A stretch of 64,000 bases of DNA from Maritalea mobilis. Lineage in GTDB: Bacteria > Pseudomonadota > Alphaproteobacteria > Rhodobacterales > Rhodobacteraceae. The notes below the pieces were generated by a model that was given only the letters and a program-made list of their open reading frames with translations, was not told the origin of the DNA and searched no databases. The stretch lies in the NCBI RefSeq assembly GCF_019800885.1, contig NZ_JAHVKE010000002.1, positions 62,001-126,000 on the forward strand. The letters run 5' to 3'. The position numbers and the translations under genes were made by a program. Numbering within the stretch: position 1 is the first letter of the stretch; every line of letters starts with the position of its first letter. This document shows, one piece after another, positions 8,297 to 15,902 of the stretch.

Positions 8297-10699
8297 ATGC
8301 TCTATTCTGCATTACAGAGCCTGTTTTCCCATTGGCGCCGACAGCCCGGTCAATTGGCCATGCTGGTGCTGGGCCTTGCGCTGGCCACAGCGCTTTGGTC
8401 CGGGGTGCAGGCGATAAATGCCGAGGCGCGCGCAAGCTATGACCGGGCCGCGCAAACCCTGGGTCAGGACAGCCTTCCGCGCCTGTCGCGCGCCGATGGG
8501 CAACCCGTGCCCCTGTCCGATTACATCGCGCTGCGGCGGGCCGGTTACCTCGTCTCCCCTGTCATCGCGGGCGAGGTGCGCAGCACGAACGCCCGCCTGC
8601 GCATTCAAGGCATCGACCCCCTGACCGCACCCGAAGCCGCCCAAGGCCCGGCATTGGACGGAGGCCTGGATCTTGCAGCCTTCTTCACCGCGCCGGGCCT
8701 TTTGCTGGTGTCACCGGGCACGGCTGCTGGCCCCCTCCCGCCCGATCTGCCGCGACTGGTCGAGGCCGATGGCATCCCGCCCAACGCCGCGTTGACCGAT
8801 ATTTCGACCGCCGCGCGCCTGACGGGCCAGACCGATCCCTCTTTCCTGTTGGTCGCGCCCGAACAGCCGCGCGGCCTGCCGCCCCTGTCCGAGGCGACGG
8901 ACCTGGTCCTCAGCCAACCGCAAGAAACCAGCGATATCGCGCGTCTGACCGACAGTTTTCACCTCAACCTGACGGCCTTTGGCCTTTTGTCCTTTGCCGT
9001 GGGTCTGTTCATCGTCCATGCCGCGATTGGCTTAGCGTTCGAACAAAGGCGCGCGAGTTTCAGGACGCTTCGCGCCCTCGGCCTGCCCTTGCGGAGCCTT
9101 CTGACCGCGCTGGCCTTGGAAATCTCGACGATTGCGGTGCTATCGGGACTGGCCGGGATCGCGCTTGGCTACGCGATCGCCGCCGCGCTGATGCCGGGCG
9201 TCGCGGGAACGCTGCGCGGCCTTTACGGCGCAACCGTCCCCGGCACGCTCAGCTTCGATCCGGTTTGGGCGATTTCGGCGCTTGTGATCACACTCTTGGG
9301 CGCGGCGGCCGCGACAGCGCAGGCCATGCTCAGAACCGCGCGCATGCCGCTCCTGTCCCCGGCGCAACCGCGCGCATGGGCCCAGGCCGCGGGTCGGACG
9401 ATCCGAAGCCAAGGCATCGCCGCGCTGGTCCTGTTCATCGCTTCGGGTTTGATCCTGCAGTTCGGGCACGGCCTTGTCGCGGGATTTGCCGTCCTCGCGA
9501 CCCTGCTGGTCGGCGCTGCCCTGATGCTGCCCGTTTTCTTGACTGTTCTGCTGAACAGGGTCGAAAAATTGACCCGAGCGCCCTTTCTGCAATGGGTCAT
9601 GGCGGATACTCGACAGCAGATCCCGGGCCTGTCGTTGGCCTTGATGGCCCTGCTTCTGGCCCTGGCCGCGAATATCGGTGTTTCGACCATGGTCGGATCG
9701 TTTCGCGGCACGTTCCTTGGCTGGCTGGACCAGCGCCTCGCCGCCGAGCTCTATGTCGGCGCCCGTGACGAGGAACAGGCCATCGCGCTTGCCGAATGGC
9801 TGGCCCCCCGGTCCGAGGCCGTTCTTCCGATCATTTCCACCGATGTCCGGCTTCTGGACCTGCCCGGCGAGGTGTTCGGCATGGCCGACCATGCCACCTA
9901 TCGCGACAACTGGCCCCTTCTGTCGGCCACGCCGGACGCGTGGGACAGGTTGTTCGCCGGTGAAGCCGTCTTGATCAACGAACAGCTTTTCCGGCGCGAG
10001 GCCTTGGCGCTTGGGCAGGAAATTGTGATCACGGATGATCTGACCCTGCCCATCGCGGGCGTTTATTCCGACTACGGCAACCCATCGGGGCAAGCAATCA
10101 TCGGTTTCGATCTGTTCCGGGCGCTTTTCCCGGATGCGCCGCTGACCCGCTTTGCCGTGCGGGTTCCAACCGAGGACGCCCCGGACCTCGCCTCTGCCAT
10201 ACGGGAAACATTCGACGTCCCGACCGAGCTTGTCCGCAATCAGGCCCAGATCAAACGGTTTTCGATCGAGGTGTTCGAGCAGACCTTCCGCGTGACCGGC
10301 GCGTTGAACGTGCTGACGCTCGGCGTTGCGGGGCTTGCGCTATTGACCAGCCTGCTGACGCTCGCCTCCCTGCGCCTGCCGCAACTGGCGCCGGTCTGGG
10401 CCATCGGCACGCCGCGCAAGGTGTTGGCACGCACGGAACTGGCGCGCAGTATCTTGCTGGCCGCCCTGACATGGGCGTTGTCCCTGCCCGTCGGCCTTGC
10501 CCTAGCGTGGGTCTTGCTGGCCGTGGTGAATGTCGAGGCGTTCGGCTGGCGCCTGCCGATGCAGGTTTTCCCCGCGGATTGGGTCAAATTGCTGGGGTTG
10601 TCCCTGGTCGCGGCGGTGCTTGCCGCCTCCCTGCCGTCGCTTCGGCTTGCCCGCACACCCCCCGCCCGACTTCTCCAAGTCTTCTCGCAGGAGCGCTGA
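8297..10699 (+). CDS. FtsX-like ABC transporter permease (AttF/AttG-like)
   Basis: Permease of 800 residues with two FtsX-type units. One membrane helix lies at about 14-34, followed by a periplasmic domain. Helices cluster at about 225-350, a central group lies at about 375-475, a second periplasmic domain follows, and C-terminal helices lie at about 670-790. This is the MacB/LolC-type layout duplicated in one chain. It pairs with the ATPase immediately upstream and overlaps the downstream secreted protein by one base (TGATG). The family exports or releases substrates from the membrane by mechanotransmission, so the system may present or mature its partner protein rather than import a solute. 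Confidence 0.83.
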   Translation: MLYSALQSLFSHWRRQPGQLAMLVLGLALATALWSGVQAINAEARASYDRAAQTLGQDSLPRLSRADGQPVPLSDYIALRRAGYLVSPVIAGEVRSTNARLRIQGIDPLTAPEAAQGPALDGGLDLAAFFTAPGLLLVSPGTAAGPLPPDLPRLVEADGIPPNAALTDISTAARLTGQTDPSFLLVAPEQPRGLPPLSEATDLVLSQPQETSDIARLTDSFHLNLTAFGLLSFAVGLFIVHAAIGLAFEQRRASFRTLRALGLPLRSLLTALALEISTIAVLSGLAGIALGYAIAAALMPGVAGTLRGLYGATVPGTLSFDPVWAISALVITLLGAAAATAQAMLRTARMPLLSPAQPRAWAQAAGRTIRSQGIAALVLFIASGLILQFGHGLVAGFAVLATLLVGAALMLPVFLTVLLNRVEKLTRAPFLQWVMADTRQQIPGLSLALMALLLALAANIGVSTMVGSFRGTFLGWLDQRLAAELYVGARDEEQAIALAEWLAPRSEAVLPIISTDVRLLDLPGEVFGMADHATYRDNWPLLSATPDAWDRLFAGEAVLINEQLFRREALALGQEIVITDDLTLPIAGVYSDYGNPSGQAIIGFDLFRALFPDAPLTRFAVRVPTEDAPDLASAIRETFDVPTELVRNQAQIKRFSIEVFEQTFRVTGALNVLTLGVAGLALLTSLLTLASLRLPQLAPVWAIGTPRKVLARTELARSILLAALTWALSLPVGLALAWVLLAVVNVEAFGWRLPMQVFPADWVKLLGLSLVAAVLAASLPSLRLARTPPARLLQVFSQER

Positions 10700-11754
10700 T
10701 GTTTCGTTTCCTCCTCGCTCTCCTTCTTTCTGCCAGCCCCGCGCTTTCTCAGGGGTTCGCCGGGCTGGGCACCACGGCGGAAGGGTTCGCCGTACCACAG
10801 CCCGACCCCGTGTTCGACTTCCCAAGCGATCACGGCCCCCATCCCGCGTATCGCATCGAATGGTGGTACCTGACCGCGACCCTGAGCGGGGCCGATGGAC
10901 GGGACTACGGTGCGCAATGGACCCTGTTTCGCAGCGCGCTGGCCCCCGAGACGTCGCAGGGGTGGGAGGCCCCTCAGCTTTTCATGGGGCATGCCGCCGT
11001 CACGACAGCCGACGCCCATTACAGCGCCGAACGCCTTGCGCGCGGCGGCATCGGACAGGCCGGCGCCACGGCAGAGCCATTCGAGGCCTGGATCGACGAT
11101 TGGGCCATGACCTCGACCGCCGCCGAGGGGGCAGATGCCTATTCCGCCCTGTCCCTTACGGCGCGCGGAGACGTGTTTTCCTACGCGATGGAGCTTCAGG
11201 CGACCGGCCCGCTCGTCTTCCACGGGCAGGATGGCTATTCCGTCAAATCCGCCGAAGGCCAGGCGAGCTATTACTATTCCCAGCCGTTTTACGAGGTGAC
11301 GGGCATTCTTGACCTGCCGGATGGGCCGGTCGAGGTCACCGGCACCGCTTGGCTGGACCGGGAATGGTCGTCTCAGCCGCTTTCCGAGACGCAGGAAGGC
11401 TGGGATTGGTTCTCACTCCAATTCGCAGATGGCGCGCGGTTGATGGGCTTCGGCCTGCGCGAGACGGGGGGCAGTGTCTATACCTCGGCAACCTGGATCG
11501 AGCCGGATGGCGCGACAGTGGCCTATCCCGATGGCGCGCTGCGGCTGACCCCGCTGGCCAGTGTCGACGTCGCGGGCCGAACGGTGCCCGTGGAATGGCG
11601 CGTGGAACTGCCCGATCGCGAGCTCGACATAACGACGCGGGCGTTGAACCCGCAAAGCTGGATGGACACCAGTTTCGCCTATTGGGAAGGGCCGATCTTT
11701 TTCACCGGCTCCCATGACGGGCGCGGCTACCTAGAGATGACCGGATATGAATGA
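10699..11754 (+). CDS. secreted lipocalin-like protein (AttH / carotenoid 1,2-hydratase-like family)
   Basis: Protein of 351 residues with a signal peptide (cleavage near SPALSQ-GF, residue 18). Its two-lobed beta-rich body carries the family hallmark IEWWYLTATL near residue 53, and WLDREWSSQPL and WDWFSLQFADG in the middle. The family (COG5621, AttH) is annotated as predicted secreted hydrolase or lipocalin-like and is related to CrtC. No catalytic residues can be assigned here. It is the third gene of an ATPase-permease-AttH set, so it is likely the periplasmic effector or cargo of that transporter. It overlaps the next gene by eight bases. Confidence 0.8.
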   Translation: MFRFLLALLLSASPALSQGFAGLGTTAEGFAVPQPDPVFDFPSDHGPHPAYRIEWWYLTATLSGADGRDYGAQWTLFRSALAPETSQGWEAPQLFMGHAAVTTADAHYSAERLARGGIGQAGATAEPFEAWIDDWAMTSTAAEGADAYSALSLTARGDVFSYAMELQATGPLVFHGQDGYSVKSAEGQASYYYSQPFYEVTGILDLPDGPVEVTGTAWLDREWSSQPLSETQEGWDWFSLQFADGARLMGFGLRETGGSVYTSATWIEPDGATVAYPDGALRLTPLASVDVAGRTVPVEWRVELPDRELDITTRALNPQSWMDTSFAYWEGPIFFTGSHDGRGYLEMTGYE

Positions 11755-12280
11755 CTATAGTCTAAATGGCTTTTTAGACACTGTTTGGAGCCATCTATCG
11801 CGCGGTGTCGCCGACCGAAAACACCCCGCCCGGCACCCGACCTTGGCCACGATCGGGCCGGATGGGCCAGAGCTTCGCACGCTCGTCCTGCGGGGGGCCG
11901 ATCGTGCGGACGCGACCCTCGACCTGCATACCGATGCGGCCTCCCCCAAATATGCGCAGATCAAGGCCGATCCCCGCGTCGCGCTTCATGTCTGGGTGCC
12001 CAAGGCGCGCCTTCAGATCCGGATGCGGGGCCGGGCCGAGATGCGGCAAGGCGACCGGGACGTGTTCGACCGTCTCCCGCCCGAGGCGCAGGCGAATTAC
12101 GGCGGCCCGGCCCCCGGCACGCCCGGCAACAAGCCGGACGGCACCCAAGGCGACCCCGCCCGCTTTGCCCTGATCCGTATTCATCTGGCCGAAATCGACG
12201 CCCTGTCCCTTGGCGACACGCATCAGCGCGCCCTGTTCACCGCGACTAACGGATGGGGCGGCGCTTGGATCGCGCCCTAG
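11747..12280 (+). CDS. pyridoxamine 5'-phosphate oxidase-related flavin-binding protein
   Basis: Protein of 177 residues with the split-barrel fold of the PNPOx-like FMN-binding superfamily. Typical segments are HPTLATIGPDGPELRTLVLR near the N-terminus, a YAQIKADPRVALHVWVP stretch, and a C-terminal W-x3-W-Ile-Ala-Pro in the place of the family's Arg-Leu-x-Pro ending. It most resembles the pyridox_oxase_2 (Alr4036-like) group, whose substrate is not known. It overlaps the upstream attH-like gene by eight bases and may be co-transcribed with it, although a functional link is unclear. True pdxH proteins are longer, so PNP oxidase activity should not be assumed. Confidence 0.75.
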   Translation: MNDYSLNGFLDTVWSHLSRGVADRKHPARHPTLATIGPDGPELRTLVLRGADRADATLDLHTDAASPKYAQIKADPRVALHVWVPKARLQIRMRGRAEMRQGDRDVFDRLPPEAQANYGGPAPGTPGNKPDGTQGDPARFALIRIHLAEIDALSLGDTHQRALFTATNGWGGAWIAP

Positions 12281-12292
12281 GCACGAAGACGG

Positions 12293-13768
12293 TCACAAGG
12301 ACGGGTCGAACATCGGGAAACTGACGCCCAGCGCCCAACCCAGGACAAGGCCCAGCCCCAGCCCCATCGCCAGAACCGACCCGGTGCGCCGCCCGACCCA
12401 GCCGCCCATCAGGCCGAAACTGGCGTAGAACAGGCCGATCACCGGCAGGATGATGATGAGGAAGAAAAGACGCTCGAAATCGAGCGCGACAGCGATGCCC
12501 AGCGACACAAGGAACGCCAGCCGCGCCACCCAGCGCCGCCAGAGCGCCGCGCGCCCTGCCTCCAGAAGAACGGCATCGGCGATCATCGCAAGCACCGCAC
12601 CCGGCAGGATAAGCGCCATGACCGGCAACCGCCCCGCGACAGGCACGAAACTGGCCACGTAACGATCCATCACGCCCCCGAAAGCCAGCAACCCGTAAGC
12701 GGCCAGCGCAAAGCCCCAGATCCAGCCTGACCGCGCGGGGAAACCCTTGGCCCAGGCCGCGCCGATCAGGACCAAAGCGCCGTAAAGGGCCAGGTGAAGC
12801 GCCAGGTAATCGGCCACCAGTACGGGCAGCACCTGCGTTTCGAACAGGGCCAGGACCAGCGGCGTCACCACAGCCGGCACAACGGCCAAGGCCCAGAACT
12901 GGCCACGGGTCGGTGACCATGGCGCGTGACCAACCGGCAAGAGGCGGGCCAGGGGACGGGCCAGCAGCACGATGCCGAACAGGGTTAGCAGGATGGGCCA
13001 ACCTATCGCGGCGACGGGCCCGGCGCTGTCTCGGTCAAAAGTCTCGTCCAGCCACGCCCGCGTCTCTCGCAAGGCAACCGGCGAATACAGCACGCTTACA
13101 TGCTCGACCCTTGGGGCGGCCACCGCGCGCCGTGCGAACCCCTCGCCGGGGGTGCCGACCGTCTGCCCTTCCTCGGCGCCGATCTCGGCCATCACGCGGC
13201 GGGCTTCCTCGCGCAGCATCCCTTCCCACGCGCCGTTGAGCAGCAGCAGGTTCTGCGGCTGATCCTCGGTGACCGCCTCGCTGAACACCGAGATGCCGAC
13301 AATCGCCTCGACGCGGTCATCGCTGATCCCCTGCCGGATGATGATGTCCGAGGCCATGGAGTGCCCGACCAGCGCCACGCGCGGCTCTGCGCCGGGCAGA
13401 TCCAGCATCGCATCCGTCACGCGCCCGATCTCGGCCATCAGAAGTTGCGTCGTGCCATCGACCGAGGTCACGTCGCCCGACATCGGCACGGGGTTCCGTC
13501 CGTGCCCCTCCAGATCGAAACTGGCGGTGATGTAGCCAGCCTGCGCCAGCGTCAGCTGGTAGGCCGCCATCAACTGCCGAGACCCGGCAAACCCATGCGC
13601 GATGATGACGACCGGGGCCTCGGCGCCCGGGCGTTGCATCACGGTGACGGGCGTCGTGCCGACCGCGGTATGGGTGATGTCCAACCCCGAACGCGGGCGT
13701 TCCAGCAGGAACAGCCCCGCCACAACGCAAACCAGCGCCAGGATTGCCGTCAGCGCGTGCCGTTTCAC
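12293..13768 (-). CDS. alpha/beta hydrolase fused to a C-terminal multi-helix membrane domain
   Basis: Protein of 491 residues. Helix 1 at about 5-21 anchors or exports the N-terminus. An alpha/beta-hydrolase domain follows (about 50-250) with the oxyanion motif IIAHGFAGSRQL, a FDLEGHGRNP loop, and the nucleophile elbow LVGHSMAS with Ser137. The last residue of the elbow is Ala instead of Gly. From about 255 to the end there are six or seven hydrophobic segments. The GTG start has GGAG about seven bases upstream; an ATG 57 bases further up is possible. Substrate is unknown; the hydrolase is likely on the periplasmic face. It is divergent from serB across a 118-base gap. Confidence 0.75.
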   Translation of the reverse strand: MKRHALTAILALVCVVAGLFLLERPRSGLDITHTAVGTTPVTVMQRPGAEAPVVIIAHGFAGSRQLMAAYQLTLAQAGYITASFDLEGHGRNPVPMSGDVTSVDGTTQLLMAEIGRVTDAMLDLPGAEPRVALVGHSMASDIIIRQGISDDRVEAIVGISVFSEAVTEDQPQNLLLLNGAWEGMLREEARRVMAEIGAEEGQTVGTPGEGFARRAVAAPRVEHVSVLYSPVALRETRAWLDETFDRDSAGPVAAIGWPILLTLFGIVLLARPLARLLPVGHAPWSPTRGQFWALAVVPAVVTPLVLALFETQVLPVLVADYLALHLALYGALVLIGAAWAKGFPARSGWIWGFALAAYGLLAFGGVMDRYVASFVPVAGRLPVMALILPGAVLAMIADAVLLEAGRAALWRRWVARLAFLVSLGIAVALDFERLFFLIIILPVIGLFYASFGLMGGWVGRRTGSVLAMGLGLGLVLGWALGVSFPMFDPSL

Positions 13769-13886
13769 TCCACCGCTCCCGTGTTGCTTTGGTCGCAACC
13801 TAACCCGCAGGGCAACGCTTGCCACTGGCCCTTTGTCGCGCTGCGTGCTTTACGCTCGATTCAATTCTCGCAACCGTTTTGGCCCG

Positions 13887-14762
13887 ATGCATACCGTCAC
13901 CCTGATCACCAATTCCGCCATGTACCTCGACCCCGAACTGGTCACGACCCTGCGCAACGCGATGGGGGGCGGCGATGCGGTCTGGCTGAACCCGAACCAT
14001 GCCGCCGAGTTCGAGGTTGCGCGCCTGCCCAAGAACATCGGCTCGGTCTGGGACAGCCTGCAATCCGAGGGCGTAGACATGGTCGCGCAGAAGACCGAGG
14101 GACGGCGCAAATCCATGCTGCTGGCTGACATGGATTCGACCATGATCCAGCAGGAATGCATCAACGAACTGGCCGCCGAAGCCGGCGTTGGCGACCGCGT
14201 GGCCGACATCACCGCGCGCGCGATGAATGGTGAGCTGGATTTCGAAGAGGCGCTTCTGGAACGTGTCGGCCTGTTGAAAGGTCTACCAGCCTCCGTGATT
14301 TCGGACGTGCTGGAAAAACGCATCACGCTGATGCCGGGCGGCAAGACCCTGATCGCCACGATGAAGGCGCATGGCGGTCACGCCGCGCTGGTGTCTGGCG
14401 GGTTCACCGCCTTCACGACGGCCGTCGCGGAATGGCTCGGCTTCGACGAACACCGCGCCAATACGCTGTTGGCGGAGGATGGCGTGCTGACCGGTGACGT
14501 GGCGCGCCCGATCCTTGGACGTGAGGCCAAGGTTCAGGCCCTGCACGAGATCACCGAACGGCTTGGCCTGTCCCCCAGGGACGTGATCGCCGTGGGCGAC
14601 GGCGCCAATGACCTCGGGATGCTCGGACTGGCCGGAACGGGGGTCGCGCTGCATGCCAAACCGGCGGTGCAGGCACAGGCGCCGCATCGGCTGAACCACG
14701 GCGATCTGACCGCGCTTCTGTATCTGCAAGGCTATTCAGTGGACGAGTTCGTCACCGCCTGA
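13887..14762 (+). CDS. serB: phosphoserine phosphatase
   Basis: HAD-superfamily enzyme of 291 residues that dephosphorylates L-phosphoserine in the last step of serine synthesis. An N-terminal ACT-like regulatory region (about 1-70) precedes the catalytic domain. Motif I is ADMDSTMIQQEC, with nucleophile Asp81 and acid Asp83. Motif II is LVSGGFTAF, and motif III is VIAVGDGANDLGML. The start ATG aligns with the family N-terminus (MHTVTLIT); upstream in-frame codons fall in the divergent promoter region. No strong ribosome binding site is visible. The gene converges on the Hint-protein gene, and both stops lie within one inverted repeat. Confidence 0.92.
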   Translation: MHTVTLITNSAMYLDPELVTTLRNAMGGGDAVWLNPNHAAEFEVARLPKNIGSVWDSLQSEGVDMVAQKTEGRRKSMLLADMDSTMIQQECINELAAEAGVGDRVADITARAMNGELDFEEALLERVGLLKGLPASVISDVLEKRITLMPGGKTLIATMKAHGGHAALVSGGFTAFTTAVAEWLGFDEHRANTLLAEDGVLTGDVARPILGREAKVQALHEITERLGLSPRDVIAVGDGANDLGMLGLAGTGVALHAKPAVQAQAPHRLNHGDLTALLYLQGYSVDEFVTA

Positions 14763-14776
14763 CCCGGTTCAGGCGG
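14755..14776. repeat. inverted repeat covering both convergent stop codons of serB and the Hint gene
   Basis: CCGCCTGA (14755-14762) and TCAGGCGG (14769-14776) form an 8-base perfect stem with a 6-base loop. The left arm contains the serB TGA and the right arm contains the stop of the opposite gene. No T-run follows on either strand, so it is a weak bidirectional terminator candidate or an mRNA 3'-end structure. Confidence 0.5.
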
Positions 14777-15677
14777 CCAGAAGCGCCGCTTCGAACCGGC
14801 GAACCTGCGGACGGGCCAGCGGGGCCGCGCGCAAGGCTTCGGCGACACTGGGATAGCGGTCTTTCAGGGCCGCACGCAGATCGCGCTCATGCCGGGAAAG
14901 CCCGCTATCGGGCAGGTAGCTTTCCGACCAGACGCCGCCCGCCTTGATGATCTCGTGCCGTGCGAACAGCAGGTGGAAATACGTCTCGGTCGGTTTCGGT
15001 TCGGGCCGAATGGTTGTGCCGTTCACAAGATGCTTAGCCGCGACCAGAACCTCGTCGGCGCCGTAGTAAAGCTGCGCTTCCCAACCGCCGATGAACATGC
15101 GGTGTTGGGGCGAGACCAACAACGCCTCGTCATTCCCGATGGCGCCCCGCGCGAACCGGATCGGCGCGTGTTCGGCACTGGCGTCCACCCTTGTCTGGCC
15201 CAGCCAGAGAAGCGGTTGCATCCCGTGATCCAGGGTTTCGATCAGGTCGCCGGGGCACAAACCCTCGACCGGCACGGGCCCACGCGCGGTTTGAACCCGT
15301 GTTCCCCGTGTCAGGCAGGGCGGCCCAAGCTCGCCCACCGGCATGTTGGTGTCCTGCGTGACGTAGGACGCGGTGCGGAAACTCGCCGTCTCCAGAATCG
15401 TGCCGTCATTCGGGGTGAAAACGGCGCGTCCGTCCGCAAGGTAAAAGGTCGTTCCCTCGATCCATAGCGTGACACCATCAATACGAACGCGGATCTGGTC
15501 GCCCTGCCACACCGCGGTGACGTCGCTGCCATCAATGGAATCGCCGCTGGGACCGTCGATCAACCCGTCCTCGTTCACATCCACGATTGCGAACACCTGC
15601 GGGGTCAAGATCGTCCCGAAGCCTGGCGGATTGGCGGGATCGATGATGAAGAACTGATCGTAATAGGTGTCAGCCAT
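14769..15677 (-). CDS. Hint-domain protein with N-terminal calcium-loop-like motif
   Basis: Protein of 302 residues. The N-terminal half contains DVNEDGLIDG (33-42), shaped like an EF-hand or dockerin calcium loop. From Cys121 there is a Hint (Hedgehog/intein) domain: PCLTRGTRVQTARG, then VEGLCPGDLIETLDHG, and later SPQHRMFIGG. This corresponds to the Hint_2 type common in Roseobacter genomes, often found on RTX-like secreted proteins. No splicing partner (C-extein Asn-Cys/Ser) is evident, so cleavage activity is unproven. The start ATG (MADTYYDQFF) follows an AGGGCAGAG stretch; an in-frame ATG 105 bases upstream is less likely. The upstream region to 15830 is unusually AT-rich and probably holds the promoter. 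Confidence 0.75.
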   Translation of the reverse strand: MADTYYDQFFIIDPANPPGFGTILTPQVFAIVDVNEDGLIDGPSGDSIDGSDVTAVWQGDQIRVRIDGVTLWIEGTTFYLADGRAVFTPNDGTILETASFRTASYVTQDTNMPVGELGPPCLTRGTRVQTARGPVPVEGLCPGDLIETLDHGMQPLLWLGQTRVDASAEHAPIRFARGAIGNDEALLVSPQHRMFIGGWEAQLYYGADEVLVAAKHLVNGTTIRPEPKPTETYFHLLFARHEIIKAGGVWSESYLPDSGLSRHERDLRAALKDRYPSVAEALRAAPLARPQVRRFEAALLAA

Positions 15678-15834
15678 CTTGCGCTCTGCCCTTGCGATTG
15701 AGAGCAAAGCTGTCCCTGAAAACGGGCGGTATTCAGGAACAATTAGGGTAAACGCAGGACAATCGTTCCGATTCGAAAACAATCGACGCAGAGGGGCTGC
15801 GTAGGAAAACTTCTTATATTTTTCATATAATTGG

Positions 15835-15867
15835 AAAAGGCCCCGGTCGTTCTGATCGGGGCCTTTT
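15835..15867 (-). terminator. intrinsic terminator of the gltD-gltB operon
   Basis: An 11-base stem pairs AAAAGGCCCCG (15835-15845) with CGGGGCCTTTT (15857-15867) around an 11-base loop. It lies 36 bases beyond the gltB stop. Reading on the minus strand, the GC-rich stem is followed by a T-run that is part of the symmetric arm. Transcription from the plus strand would also see a T-run, but no plus-strand gene ends here. Confidence 0.85.
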
Positions 15868-15902
15868 CAACGCTTTGTGGCGGCATTTCGACCGTTGGCG
15901 GA

